64,000 bases of DNA from an uncultured Phascolarctobacterium sp. (GTDB lineage: Bacteria; Bacillota; Negativicutes; Acidaminococcales; Acidaminococcaceae): assembly GCF_937920985.1 (NCBI RefSeq), contig NZ_CALDXR010000019.1, forward strand, positions 39,275 through 103,274, read 5' to 3'. Below, piece after piece: positions 26,439 through 35,176 of the stretch. How positions within the stretch are numbered: the first letter of the stretch is position 1; each line of letters starts with the position of its first letter. The position numbers were made by a program, and so were the translations under genes. A model generated the notes under the pieces. That model worked only from the letters and a program-made list of their open reading frames with translations, searched no databases and had not been told where the DNA came from.

Positions 26439-26460
26439 AGTTTAGACATAAAAGCTATAA

Positions 26461-26808
26461 TTATTTTTTGATTACCAGAGCCTGCAGCAGCAAATCCTCG
26501 GCAGCATCTGCCGGATTGCCGATAGCATGACCTTCGCCGCTGGGACAATGCACCTTGTCACCTGCGTGCAGCGTTATTGCCTGACCGTTATCATTGTAGT
26601 CGGCAGTTCCCTGCAACACCACGATAGTTTCACTGTTGCCGTCATGGATATGATAGCCAAGGCTGCAGCCAGGTTTAAGAGTTACCTTAGCGTACATTAC
26701 TACGCTGTCATTAAGCATGCTTTCGTCAAGATAATGTTCAATAATTACGTCACCATTGCCACCGAAGCGGTTGGCGCAGATATCTGTTTTGCTGTTCGTT
26801 ATTTTCAT
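26461..26808 (-). CDS. Cupin domain protein
   Basis: A 115-residue single-cupin protein. The metal-binding motifs are GYHIHDGNSETIVVLQG (two His and Glu) and CPSGEGHAIGN (His). Small cupins of this kind bind a metal and may act as sensors, isomerases or dioxygenases; the substrate is not readable. The ATG at 26808 sits behind GAGGGGGA, and the longer ORF to 26886 has no ribosome site. Confidence 0.8.
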   Translation of the reverse strand: MKITNSKTDICANRFGGNGDVIIEHYLDESMLNDSVVMYAKVTLKPGCSLGYHIHDGNSETIVVLQGTADYNDNGQAITLHAGDKVHCPSGEGHAIGNPADAAEDLLLQALVIKK

Positions 26809-26901
26809 AAGCGAATCCCCCTCTTTTTTTACTGCTTCCATTATATGCCTATTTCGTGCTGCAGGCAAATATTTCTCTGCCAGCATACATAAGTTATCTC
26901 C

Positions 26902-26930
26902 TTGACACTTACTGACAAAAACATTATACT
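26902..26930 (+). promoter_or_regulatory. Promoter of the thiazole operon
   Basis: Consensus TTGACA and TATACT with exactly 17 bp between, predicting a start near 26937 and a leader of about 113 nt. Confidence 0.75.
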
Positions 26931-26941
26931 TATGCTAACAA

Positions 26942-27030
26942 CTTCATAAACAAAGCTTAGAGTGAGTCTGAAATTTAGCTCATGAAGGGGTACACCACCA
27001 CGGGTGTAGCTTTTTCATGAGCTTTTTTAT
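26942..27030 (+). promoter_or_regulatory. Attenuator-like leader of thiS
   Basis: AGCTCATGAA (26977-26986) and TTCATGAGCT (27014-27023) form a 10-bp stem enclosing an ACACC/GGTGT helix and are followed by TTTTTATT, a complete intrinsic terminator inside the leader. CTTCAT (26942-26947) can pair with ATGAAG (26982-26987) and would compete with the terminator's left arm. The conserved TPP riboswitch core is absent. Confidence 0.6.
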
Positions 27031-27049
27031 TACCCGAAAGGAGAAAATC

Positions 27050-27244
27050 ATGCTTATCAACGGAGAAGAAAAGGCTTTAGCCTGCCCCACCGCTCTCAGC
27101 GAGCTGCTTACGCAGCTTGGCTATCGCACTGCGTTTGTTGCCGTAGAACTTAACGGCAATATCATCAAGCAGGCAGACTTTGGCAGTACAACAATTACCG
27201 ACGCCGATAAATTGGAAATCGTCAGCTTTGTAGGAGGTGGCTGA
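27050..27244 (+). CDS. thiS: Sulfur carrier protein ThiS
   Basis: A 64-residue ubiquitin-fold sulfur carrier ending in Gly-Gly (VSFVGGG), the residue that is adenylated by ThiF and thiocarboxylated for thiazole synthesis. The ATG at 27050, behind AAAGGAG, is chosen; an upstream in-frame codon at 27017 lies in the terminator hairpin. The stop codon abuts the thiF start. Confidence 0.93.
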   Translation: MLINGEEKALACPTALSELLTQLGYRTAFVAVELNGNIIKQADFGSTTITDADKLEIVSFVGGG

Positions 27245-27874
27245 ATGATTAGCAAGGAGGAAATCAATGCCGCACTTGGCAAAGGACTGACACAGGCGCA
27301 GCTTGACGCTCTGCATAACGCGCGCGTTGCTGTCGTCGGACTCGGAGGACTCGGCAGCAATATCGCCGTCGCCTTAACCCGTCTTGGCATAGCTCATCTT
27401 TATCTTTATGATTTTGACAAGGTAGAGCTCTCCAATCTCAACCGCCAATATTATTTTCTTGACGATATAGGACAATACAAAGCAGACGCCCTTGTGAAGC
27501 ATTTGCGCCAGATTAACCCCTACGCAGCTTTGCATTCGCAGGTAATCAAGGTAACAGAGGATAACATCCCCACGCTTTTAGGTGACTGTGACATCATCTG
27601 CGAAGCGCTTGATGATGCTGCCAGCAAGGCTATGCTCGTGAGCACCGTATTGAGCACCTGGAGCGACATAAAGGTTATCGCCGGCAGCGGCATTGCAGGC
27701 TTCGGCAAAGCAGAAGAAATCACCAGTAAAAAAATCACAAAAAATCTTTATCTTTGCGGCGACGGCAGCAGCGATTTTCACGATTTACCGCTCTGCGGCG
27801 CGCGCGTCGCACTCTGCGCCATGCAGCAGGCACTGCTTGCCGCACGCATTATTTTAAACTTGGAGGAGAATTAA
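27245..27874 (+). CDS. thiF: ThiS adenylyltransferase ThiF
   Basis: A 209-residue E1-like enzyme that activates the ThiS C-terminus with ATP. The nucleotide-binding VVGLGGLGSNIAVALTRLG is at about 30-50, with YLYDFDKVELSNLNRQYYF following. This is the short form found in anaerobes beside thiSGH. It lies between thiS and thiG with almost no spacing. Confidence 0.92.
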   Translation: MISKEEINAALGKGLTQAQLDALHNARVAVVGLGGLGSNIAVALTRLGIAHLYLYDFDKVELSNLNRQYYFLDDIGQYKADALVKHLRQINPYAALHSQVIKVTEDNIPTLLGDCDIICEALDDAASKAMLVSTVLSTWSDIKVIAGSGIAGFGKAEEITSKKITKNLYLCGDGSSDFHDLPLCGARVALCAMQQALLAARIILNLEEN

Positions 27875-27875
27875 G

Positions 27876-28643
27876 ATGACTAACGATACATGGACTTTAG
27901 GCGGACACGAATTTCATTCCCGTTTTATTTTAGGCAGCGGCAAATATTCGCTGAACTTAATCAAAGCAGCCGTAGAGCAGGCCGGTGCGGAAATCCTTAC
28001 TCTCGCTCTGCGCCGCGCCAACAGCGGTGCTCTTGCCAACATTCTTGATTATGTGCCGGAAAACGTTACTTTACTGCCCAACACCAGCGGTGCGCGTAAT
28101 GCCAAAGAAGCAGTGCGCATTGCCCGCCTTGCACGCGAGCTTTGCCACACCGACTTCGTAAAAATCGAAGTAATCAAAGACAGCAAATATCTGCTGCCCG
28201 ACAACCATGAAACCCTCAAGGCAACAGAAATTCTTGCCAAAGAAGGCTTCATTGTTATGCCCTATATGTACCCTGATCTGCAAAGTGCACGTGACATACG
28301 TGATGCCGGTGCTGCCTGCATCATGCCGCTGGGCGCACCGATTGGCAGCAATAAAGGCCTTTGCACCAAGGACTTCATCCAAATTTTAATTAACGAAATC
28401 GACCTGCCTATTATCGTCGACGCAGGCATCGGCAAACCGTCACAGGCCTGCGAGGCTATCGAAATGGGCGCAGCGGCAATTATGGCCAACACAGCGATTG
28501 CCAGCGCCGGCAACCTTCCGCTTATGGCAAGTGCCTTCCGTGATGCTATCAACGCCGGCCGCAAGGCTTATCTTGCAGGCTGCGGCAGTGTCCGCGACAC
28601 TGCCAGCGCCAGCTCCCCGCTGACAGGCTTTTTGCATGATTGA
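27876..28643 (+). CDS. thiG: Thiazole synthase ThiG
   Basis: A 255-residue TIM barrel that condenses deoxyxylulose-5-phosphate, dehydroglycine and ThiS-thiocarboxylate into the thiazole phosphate. FHSRFILGSGKYSLNLIK, the Schiff-base lysine region FVKIEVIKD, MPLGAPIGSNKGL and VDAGIGKPSQACEAIEMGA are clear family motifs. It is third in the operon. Confidence 0.95.
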   Translation: MTNDTWTLGGHEFHSRFILGSGKYSLNLIKAAVEQAGAEILTLALRRANSGALANILDYVPENVTLLPNTSGARNAKEAVRIARLARELCHTDFVKIEVIKDSKYLLPDNHETLKATEILAKEGFIVMPYMYPDLQSARDIRDAGAACIMPLGAPIGSNKGLCTKDFIQILINEIDLPIIVDAGIGKPSQACEAIEMGAAAIMANTAIASAGNLPLMASAFRDAINAGRKAYLAGCGSVRDTASASSPLTGFLHD

Positions 28644-28652
28644 GGTGGCCGC

Positions 28653-29870
28653 ATGAAGAACGAAGATAAATTTTTTAACAACAGTATTTATGATGAGCAG
28701 GCAGCAGCCTTCAGCGAAAAACAGCTGACCGATCCGATGCAATATCAGGAGGGCATGGAAATCATCGACTCCGATATTTTTGATAAGGTGCAGACTGCCC
28801 GTGCCGCTTATGATTACACAAAATATACAGAAGCAGACGTGCGTGCGGCACTCGCTCACAGCGAGCGCACGCCCGAGGACTTTGCCGCCCTGCTTTCGCC
28901 TGCCGCTCTGCCGCTTCTGGAGAAAATTGCCCGCGCCGCACAGGTCGAGCGCCAGCGTTACTTCGGCAATAACGTCACCTTTTTCACGCCGCTGTATATC
29001 GCCAACTACTGCGAAAATTATTGTATCTACTGCGGCTTCAACAGTCACAATAAAATTCAGCGCGCCTGCCTGAGCAGTGAGCAGATTGCGGCCGAAATGC
29101 AAGCTATTGCCGCCACCGGTCAGCAGGAGATTCTTATTCTTACCGGCGAAAGCCGCAAGATGAGCGACGTGCATTACATCGGCGAAGCCTGCAAGCAGGC
29201 ACGCCAATACTTTAAGGTTGTAGGCGTAGAAATCTATCCTCTCAACAGCGATGAATACGCTTATCTGCATGAATGCGGCGTAGATTACGTAACTGTTTTC
29301 CAGGAAACCTATAACAAGGATAAATACGCTCAGCTGCATCTGGCAGGCCATAAGCGCGTTTTCCCCTACCGTTTTTACGCGCAGGAGCGCGCCCTGCGCG
29401 GCAAAATGCGCGGCGTCGGCTTCGCCGCTCTGCTCGGTCTCGACGACTTCCGTCGCGATGCCCTCGCTACCGGCCTGCATGCCTACCTGCTGCAAAAGAA
29501 ATATCCGCATGCGGAAATCGCCTTCTCCTGCCCCCGCCTGCGCCCCATCATCAACAATGACAAAATTAAACCGATGGACGTGCACGAACGCCAGCTGCTG
29601 CAAGTTGTCTGTGCCTACCGTCTGTTCATGCCTTTCGCCTCGATTACCGTTTCCAGCCGTGAATGCGCGCGCGTGCGTGATAACCTGATGCTTATTGCCG
29701 CCAACAAAATTTCCGCCGGCGTCAACACCGGCATCGGTGCGCACAGCAAAAAGCAGGAGCTGGGTGACGAGCAGTTTGAGATTGATGACAGCAGAAGCCT
29801 GCAGGAAATCTACGATGCTCTGCTGAAAATCGGCCTGCAGCCGGTAATGTCGGAGTACGTTTATGTCTGA
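28653..29870 (+). CDS. thiH: 2-iminoacetate synthase ThiH
   Basis: A 405-residue radical SAM enzyme that cleaves tyrosine to give dehydroglycine for ThiG, the oxygen-independent route. The cluster motif is CENYCIYC near residue 125, with the ThiH-typical LTGESRKMSDVHYI and EIYPLNSDEYAYLHECG. It replaces the aerobic glycine oxidase. Its 3' end overlaps the TenI-like gene by 8 bp. Confidence 0.94.
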   Translation: MKNEDKFFNNSIYDEQAAAFSEKQLTDPMQYQEGMEIIDSDIFDKVQTARAAYDYTKYTEADVRAALAHSERTPEDFAALLSPAALPLLEKIARAAQVERQRYFGNNVTFFTPLYIANYCENYCIYCGFNSHNKIQRACLSSEQIAAEMQAIAATGQQEILILTGESRKMSDVHYIGEACKQARQYFKVVGVEIYPLNSDEYAYLHECGVDYVTVFQETYNKDKYAQLHLAGHKRVFPYRFYAQERALRGKMRGVGFAALLGLDDFRRDALATGLHAYLLQKKYPHAEIAFSCPRLRPIINNDKIKPMDVHERQLLQVVCAYRLFMPFASITVSSRECARVRDNLMLIAANKISAGVNTGIGAHSKKQELGDEQFEIDDSRSLQEIYDALLKIGLQPVMSEYVYV

Positions 29871-30441
29871 GCTGCCGCTGATTGCCGTTACGGACAGCGC
29901 CACCTGTCCCCGTCCGCTGGCGGAGCAAATTGAGCGTCTGGCAAAGCTTACGGAGCTGCGGCCGCAGGCTGTTATTCTGCGTGCGAAGTTTTTAGACAAA
30001 GCAGCCTATCGCACGCTCGCGCTGCAAGCACAGCAAAGCTGCGAAGCTACAGGCATACCGCTTATTTTGCACAGCGATTGGCAGCTGGCACGCGAACTAG
30101 GCATAAAAAATTTGCATCTGCCGCTTGCTCTGCTGCGCCAACTGCCAACTTGCGAGCGTGCGCATTTCACCTGGCTTTCTACATCTGTTCACAGCGTAGA
30201 CGAAGCAATCGAAGCACAAGCGCTTGGTGCTACTGTGCTCATCGCCGGACACATCTACACTACACAGTGCAAGGCAGGCCTTGCGCCGCGCGGCCTTGGC
30301 TTTCTGCAGGCTGTCTGCAGCGCTGTAAGCTTGCCGGTTTACGCCATTGGCGGCATAGGCTTAGATGCTGCGCAGCACGCCGAACTCAAAGCGAATGGAG
30401 CACGCGGAGCGTGCGTAATGAGCGCGTATATGAGATTGTAA
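29863..30441 (+). CDS. Thiamine phosphate synthase/TenI family protein
   Basis: A 192-residue TIM barrel of the ThiE/TenI family. VYAIGGIGLDAA near the C-terminus is the family phosphate-binding motif. The pyrophosphate-binding HLGQxD of true ThiE reads HLPLALL here, so it is more likely TenI (thiazole tautomerase) than thiamine phosphate synthase. As the last gene of the thiSFGH run, tautomerisation of the ThiG product fits. Confidence 0.8.
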   Translation: MSELPLIAVTDSATCPRPLAEQIERLAKLTELRPQAVILRAKFLDKAAYRTLALQAQQSCEATGIPLILHSDWQLARELGIKNLHLPLALLRQLPTCERAHFTWLSTSVHSVDEAIEAQALGATVLIAGHIYTTQCKAGLAPRGLGFLQAVCSAVSLPVYAIGGIGLDAAQHAELKANGARGACVMSAYMRL

Positions 30442-30481
30442 TAACGTTTGGTAAAAGTTATGCAAAATCACCCTGCAAAAG

Positions 30482-30510
30482 TTGACATCGGCCTCCATAA
30501 CATCTATGAT
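30482..30510 (+). promoter_or_regulatory. Promoter of ppa
   Basis: TTGACA and TATGAT with 17 bp between, about 70 bp before the ppa start. Confidence 0.7.
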
Positions 30511-30576
30511 TAAGAGAGGAATTTGTGAGCAACATATTTATTTCTGTCCCAAAGCACAAGAGGAGGCAAAAACGAA

Positions 30577-31110
30577 ATGACTATGAATATCTGGCATGAC
30601 ATTGATCCCAAACGTATCTCTCCTGACGATTTTATTGCAGTTATCGAAATCCCCAAAGGCTGCAAGGTTAAGTACGAGCTGGACAAGGAAACAGGTCTGC
30701 TCAAAATGGACCGCATCCTGTACACCGCAACTCACTATCCTGCCAACTACGGCTTTATTCCCCGTACCTACGCAGCAGATAATGACCCGTTGGATGTATT
30801 GGTTTTATGCTCCGAAAACGTTGTACCGATGACCTTGATGCGCTGCTACCCCATCGGCGTTATCATCATGGAGGACAGCGGTGATATGGACGAAAAGATC
30901 ATTGCGATTCCTTTCGGTGACCCGATGTATAATTCCTACAAATCCATCAGCGAGCTGCCGCAGCATATCAGCGATGAAATGATTCACTTCTTCAGCGTGT
31001 ATAAATCGCTCGAGGGCAAAAGCACCGCTCTTGAAGAGGCACATGATGTAGACAAGGCAAAGGAAATCATCAAGCAGTGCCAACAGCGCTATAAAGATAC
31101 CTTTTGCTGA
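30577..31110 (+). CDS. ppa: Inorganic pyrophosphatase (family I)
   Basis: A 177-residue soluble pyrophosphatase. The metal-binding signature DNDPLDVLVL is present, along with EIPKGCKVKYELDKETG and YPANYGFIPRTY. It hydrolyses PPi to drive biosynthesis. It has its own promoter and a strong terminator. The ATG follows AAGAGGAGG. Confidence 0.95.
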   Translation: MTMNIWHDIDPKRISPDDFIAVIEIPKGCKVKYELDKETGLLKMDRILYTATHYPANYGFIPRTYAADNDPLDVLVLCSENVVPMTLMRCYPIGVIIMEDSGDMDEKIIAIPFGDPMYNSYKSISELPQHISDEMIHFFSVYKSLEGKSTALEEAHDVDKAKEIIKQCQQRYKDTFC

Positions 31111-31130
31111 AAAATAACCATGTAAAAAAA

Positions 31131-31167
31131 GGCTATTGCGTAAAATTGCTTACGCAGTAGCCTTTTT
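31131..31167. terminator. Terminator after ppa
   Basis: GGCTATTGCGTAA/TTACGCAGTAGCC stem with one mismatch and TTTTT. It also lies 9 bp after the convergent zinc-ribbon gene and can serve both. Confidence 0.85.
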
Positions 31168-31175
31168 AGGTTGGG

Positions 31176-32753
31176 TTAAAATGGATTTTGCCAAGGCATT
31201 ACTGTATTCCAGTCATCGCTTTCTTCATATGGTCCTAATTCCCTTCCTTCATGCCTTATCTGTATTCTTTGACCATATTCATTGGTTGCATTCTCATAGA
31301 TTGATGTATTTCTAGGAATATACTTATAACCGTTAATCCAGATTCCCAAAACATTTCCAGACTCTTCCGCCTGCATTGTTATACGAATATTTGCCGGTAA
31401 TTCCAATTGCCTTGCTTTAGCACGATTCTCCGAAGAAACAATCCTATCGTAAACAACTTCATAAGAAATTTTTCCATCAAGATTTTTGGCGGTAGGAACT
31501 TTTTTACGTGCAAAATTCAGCTTATAATATTCATGCATAATATCATAAGGCAGAAATGTTTTCGTTAAAGCTATAGCTTCAGCTAAAGATACCTGTTTTT
31601 CATCTCGCAACTTAGCTAAATCCAGGAAAATGACAAAGACATAATTACTTTTATCTGCACGACTCATGCTTTCTATAGACAGCAAACATTTTTTGCCATT
31701 TATACCATATTTTTCATTTGTACTCGTCTTATTAAAATAAACAGCTTCCTCAATGAACTTCTTGCCAAAGGTCAGCATATCATCATAATTGTCTAAAAGC
31801 CGCGGATGTTCAGAAGCCGACAATAACTCCCAGCTTTTTTCTAAATACGGTGCTTCCTTAGGTGATTGATGCCAATTTGCAGGTTTCCATTCCGTAAATT
31901 TATAGTTATTGTCCAATCGTCCGCCTAACTGATTCAGCAGTATCGCAATGCGTATATTCTTTACTCGGTTGTTTGTATCTGCTTCAAATCTTATCGTTAT
32001 ACTTCCCGGATAGCCATGTACCATATACTTAGATTGATATTTTTCTTTTAAATGATATCTGATATCATAATACCTTTTATTATTTGCAGCACTCAAATAA
32101 TCTGCACACTTGGTTTCAGCAAGCTCATAATACTCGTCCATGATTTCCCAAGGGATAAATGTTTCCGCTATATCTACTGCTTCATCAATCTTAATATTAT
32201 TTGTTTCCTGCGCATTAGAAAGATAAATTTGAATATCCCTTACTTTAGCATCGTCATCTTGAGAATCTGTAAATATATTCTCAGGCACTGTTTCAAAACA
32301 AAGAACAGTCTTATCATCGTATTTTGAAGAATCTAGCTTAACAATCCGTCCCTGTCCCTCGTAAAATCTTTTCACATCAGCTCTGGAAGAAAATAGTTTA
32401 GGATGATTGGCTTTAGTAATTAATTCCTTTACTTCATTTTTTGGAGGCACAACAGATGACGAAACATCTACCTTGTTTGCCAAAAACATACAACTGCTAA
32501 ATAACATAATAAAGCCAACAAAAACAAACAGCAGATTTCTTAAGCACCCTCCTTTGGCCTGAGGAGGCTCTTCTTCATAATCATTTGTATAATACATCGA
32601 ATCATCGAAATTAATATTATAGTTATAGATAATATAGTTTCCATCATTTGCAAGAACATATTTTGTTCCGCAATGTCTGCAGGTGTATATATTGTCCTGA
32701 TAACTAAAATCACTGCTGCCGCAGTTTTCGCAAACCAGTTTTTTTAATTCCAT
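31176..32753 (-). CDS. Zinc-ribbon membrane protein with two related domains
   Basis: A 525-residue protein of unknown function. Residues 9-31 form a zinc ribbon (CENCGS and CRHCGTKY), then an acidic linker, one membrane segment near 73-92 and a long extracytoplasmic region. That region appears duplicated: the first half has AVDIAETFIPWEIMDEYYEL and the second AIALTKTFLPYDIMHEYYKL, each preceded by a HPKLF/HPRLL start and followed by a basic beta-rich stretch. The gene is more AT-rich than its neighbours. Zinc-ribbon plus one membrane helix occurs in many uncharacterised Firmicutes proteins; I infer no activity. Confidence 0.75.
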   Translation of the reverse strand: MELKKLVCENCGSSDFSYQDNIYTCRHCGTKYVLANDGNYIIYNYNINFDDSMYYTNDYEEEPPQAKGGCLRNLLFVFVGFIMLFSSCMFLANKVDVSSSVVPPKNEVKELITKANHPKLFSSRADVKRFYEGQGRIVKLDSSKYDDKTVLCFETVPENIFTDSQDDDAKVRDIQIYLSNAQETNNIKIDEAVDIAETFIPWEIMDEYYELAETKCADYLSAANNKRYYDIRYHLKEKYQSKYMVHGYPGSITIRFEADTNNRVKNIRIAILLNQLGGRLDNNYKFTEWKPANWHQSPKEAPYLEKSWELLSASEHPRLLDNYDDMLTFGKKFIEEAVYFNKTSTNEKYGINGKKCLLSIESMSRADKSNYVFVIFLDLAKLRDEKQVSLAEAIALTKTFLPYDIMHEYYKLNFARKKVPTAKNLDGKISYEVVYDRIVSSENRAKARQLELPANIRITMQAEESGNVLGIWINGYKYIPRNTSIYENATNEYGQRIQIRHEGRELGPYEESDDWNTVMPWQNPF

Positions 32754-32885
32754 CTCAGCACCTCAAACCTTAGCATATAAGCATCTATCTCTAACTTATT
32801 ACCATGCCTTACACTATTATTATACAACGTCAAGCATCATAAATCCTCTTCAGAAAATATTTATATGCTACAGCTCTTCCACCCA

Positions 32886-32922
32886 CAAAAAAAGGACTGC
32901 CTTTCGCAAATGCGTCCAGCAG
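32886..32922 (-). terminator. Possible terminator after alr
   Basis: Minus strand CTGGAC..GTCC hairpin with an inner CGC/GCG helix, followed by seven T residues. A second hairpin with T-tract on the plus strand (32953-32985) overlaps the alr stop. Confidence 0.4.
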
Positions 32923-32983
32923 CCATAAAATAAGGGAAAGCGTATTTAGTTAAGAAGCAGCGGCTCACGCCAATGCTTCTTTT

Positions 32984-34102
32984 TTAGTTGCCGCGTACAT
33001 ACTCGCGCGGCACACGCGGGCTCACGTCGCAGATAATTTCATAGCAGATAGTATCTGCCCATTCCGCAACCAGCTCCATTGGCAGCTCACGACCGCCAAA
33101 CACGATGACCTCACTGCCCAGCTTGACGTCCGGAATATCCGTCACGTCCAGCATCGTCTGGTCCATGCATACGCGTCCGATAATCGGCGCCTTTTTGCCG
33201 TTGACCAGCATATACCCGCGGTTAGACAAGCGGCGGCTCACGCCGTCAGCATAACCGATAGGCACAGTAGCAATAACACTAGGTCTCGTCAATGTATAGG
33301 TTCTGCCATAGCCGATGGTTTCACCGGGTGGCAGTGTTTTCACAAAAGCAACCTGCGTCTTCACAGTCATAACAGGCTCAAAATCCTTGTAGCAGTCAAT
33401 CATATGCGCCGGGTGCAGGCCATACAGGGTGATTCCCTGACGCACCATATCCAGCTGATATTCCTGCAGCTCCGTCAGCGCAGCACTGTTGGCGATATGA
33501 CGGATAGGGATATGCACTCCCTCCGCTTCAATCAGGCGCAGCGCCTCCTGAAAGCGTTCAAATTGATAGGCAGCATACTGCTTATCATCGGCGTCAGCAG
33601 TCGCAAAGTGACTGAATACGCCCTCGATATAGATACCGGGCAAGGACGCTGCCAGCTTGGCAAACCTGCCGGCATCACGCACATGCACACCGATACGATG
33701 CATACCTGTATCAATCTTAATATGTATTTTAGCCTTCGTATGCAGCTTCAAAGCCGCCGCATTCAAAGCATATAAGCGTTCTTCATCAAATACTGCATGG
33801 CTGATATCATAGCGCACACAGATTTCCGCAACCTCCGGCAGCATTGAGCCAAGCACCAGAATCGGTTTTTCAATACCGGCCTCGCGCAGCTTCACGCCCT
33901 CCTGCAGGAGAGCTACCGCAAAAAAGTCTGCACCATTACGCGCTGCCTCCTGCGCTACGCGCACAGCGCCATGACCATAGGCATCTGCCTTGACGACAGC
34001 ACATAATTTGGTTGTCGGCTTCAGATTGGCCTTAGCCATCTGCACGTTATGTGCAATTGCATCTAAATTTATTTCTGCCCACGCACCACGTTGAATATGC
34101 AC
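32984..34102 (-). CDS. alr: Alanine racemase
   Basis: A 372-residue PLP enzyme making D-alanine for peptidoglycan. The PLP lysine is in AVVKADAYGHGA (K38). The second catalytic residue, Tyr, is in TIGYGRTYT, and RVCMDQTMLDVTDI is the C-terminal signature. The start is GTG at 34102, behind AGGAGG. A promoter and a leader hairpin lie upstream. Confidence 0.95.
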   Translation of the reverse strand: MHIQRGAWAEINLDAIAHNVQMAKANLKPTTKLCAVVKADAYGHGAVRVAQEAARNGADFFAVALLQEGVKLREAGIEKPILVLGSMLPEVAEICVRYDISHAVFDEERLYALNAAALKLHTKAKIHIKIDTGMHRIGVHVRDAGRFAKLAASLPGIYIEGVFSHFATADADDKQYAAYQFERFQEALRLIEAEGVHIPIRHIANSAALTELQEYQLDMVRQGITLYGLHPAHMIDCYKDFEPVMTVKTQVAFVKTLPPGETIGYGRTYTLTRPSVIATVPIGYADGVSRRLSNRGYMLVNGKKAPIIGRVCMDQTMLDVTDIPDVKLGSEVIVFGGRELPMELVAEWADTICYEIICDVSPRVPREYVRGN

Positions 34103-34138
34103 AATGGCATCCTCCTAAGCTTATCGTCCATAAAATAA

Positions 34139-34166
34139 GCCGCAGGCAAAGCATCGTTGCTGCGGC
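34139..34166 (-). terminator. Hairpin in the alr leader
   Basis: GCCGCAG/CTGCGGC stem with a 14-nt loop, followed on the minus strand by TTATTTTA. It may terminate transcription from the small Cys-rich gene or attenuate alr. Confidence 0.5.
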
Positions 34167-34225
34167 ATCAAACTTACCCTGGAATTTTGTTTAGCATACA
34201 TTATATTTTACAAAACTCTAGTATT

Positions 34226-34254
34226 AGCATATAACCAACAGGGGATTTTGTCAA
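34226..34254 (-). promoter_or_regulatory. Candidate alr promoter
   Basis: Minus strand TTGACA and TATGCT, 17 bp apart, just after the stop of the small Cys-rich gene. Confidence 0.55.
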
Positions 34255-34258
34255 TATT

Positions 34259-34402
34259 TTATTTTTTTATCGAGGTACAGTTTTTAGCATGCGGACAGCC
34301 GGAACAGCCGTTACAGCCGCCACGATACTTTTTGCCAAAATAACTGCGCACCGCCAAAATCACCAGTACCACTAACAAACCACCAATAATATAGGTTGCC
34401 AT
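34259..34402 (-). CDS. FeoB-associated Cys-rich membrane peptide
   Basis: A 47-residue peptide with one membrane helix (IIGGLLVVLVILAV) followed by a basic turn and the cysteine cluster GGCNGCSGCPHAKNC. This matches the small FeoB-associated Cys-rich membrane proteins, usually found after feoB in Firmicutes. No feo gene is nearby. The region upstream is the decayed island, so it may have been separated from feoAB. I prefer the ATG at 34402 to the longer ORF from 34447. Confidence 0.7.
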   Translation of the reverse strand: MATYIIGGLLVVLVILAVRSYFGKKYRGGCNGCSGCPHAKNCTSIKK

Positions 34403-34526
34403 CAGTCTGCTCACTTTACAATTATCATTATTCACTATATTAGCCAAGAATTCTAGCTATAGTGTAAACTAAAATTGCCTTTTTTACAAATGAATTCTTT
34501 GTGAAAGAGTGACACAGACAGTAAGA

Positions 34527-34690
34527 ATTTTTGCCTGCCTTTATTTTGCTGTAATGGTTGGTCAGGTCTTTGTCCAGATCAATGTCGATGTTACCACTGG
34601 CAATGATATTCGCATCAGCAGTCTCTTTATCGATCTGCGCAGTCAAAATCTGCCTGTCAAACTTGCGCACTGCATCATAATAATACTAAG
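34527..34690 (-). pseudogene. Fragment of a CdiA-type haemagglutinin repeat protein
   Basis: Minus strand reads FDRQILTAQIDKETADANII, then ASGNIDIDLDKDLTNHYSKI, the kind of repeat found in the FHA/CdiA stalk. The homology stops abruptly after about 55 residues and the frame then runs into unrelated sequence. It marks the left edge of the decayed CDI island. Confidence 0.6.
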
Positions 34691-34698
34691 AAACAACG

Positions 34699-35103
34699 CT
34701 ACAATAATATATCATTTGTTATACCAAAAGCATATAATAATAGTAAAAGTAAAGTTGCAATATATATGTATATAATTTTTTCTTTAATTACATTATATAC
34801 TTTATAATCTTCTTCCTCAGCTTTTCCCATAAATATTTTTATCATCGCTCTTCTTTTTATTCCATATAGCATTAATGATAACCCAAGCCCCCACAAAGGA
34901 AAAAAATACCTTATAAAGTCGCTAATATCAAAAATATCTAAAATACATCCTATCATAAAGATAACTATCATAAAAGCTCCAGCATTAAGCGAAATAAAAT
35001 ACTTTTTATCACTTATTGATTTGAAATCCAAATTTTTACAGTAGACATTTATAATTCCTATCGTAAAAAAAGCTACCATTGTTGCTAAAATATAACATCC
35101 CAT
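34699..35103 (-). CDS. Small membrane protein in the CDI island (candidate immunity)
   Basis: A 134-residue protein with four hydrophobic segments (about 4-22, 38-60, 65-82 and 112-130). No family is recognised. It is AT-rich like the rest of the island and sits just after a member of the island's paralogous membrane family. Position and build suggest an orphan immunity protein against a pore-forming or membrane-targeted CDI toxin, but that is inference. Confidence 0.5.
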   Translation of the reverse strand: MGCYILATMVAFFTIGIINVYCKNLDFKSISDKKYFISLNAGAFMIVIFMIGCILDIFDISDFIRYFFPLWGLGLSLMLYGIKRRAMIKIFMGKAEEEDYKVYNVIKEKIIYIYIATLLLLLLYAFGITNDILL

Positions 35104-35176
35104 TATTTTAACCCCATCTCTTTATCAGTAGTTGCTAAAATATCGTAACCATCAAATATGACGCGGATATAAAATC

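Noticed and set aside
26937..27049. TPP riboswitch before thiS
   Set aside because: The conserved CUGAGA and the GGAUAAUGCCAGCG-type core are absent from the leader.
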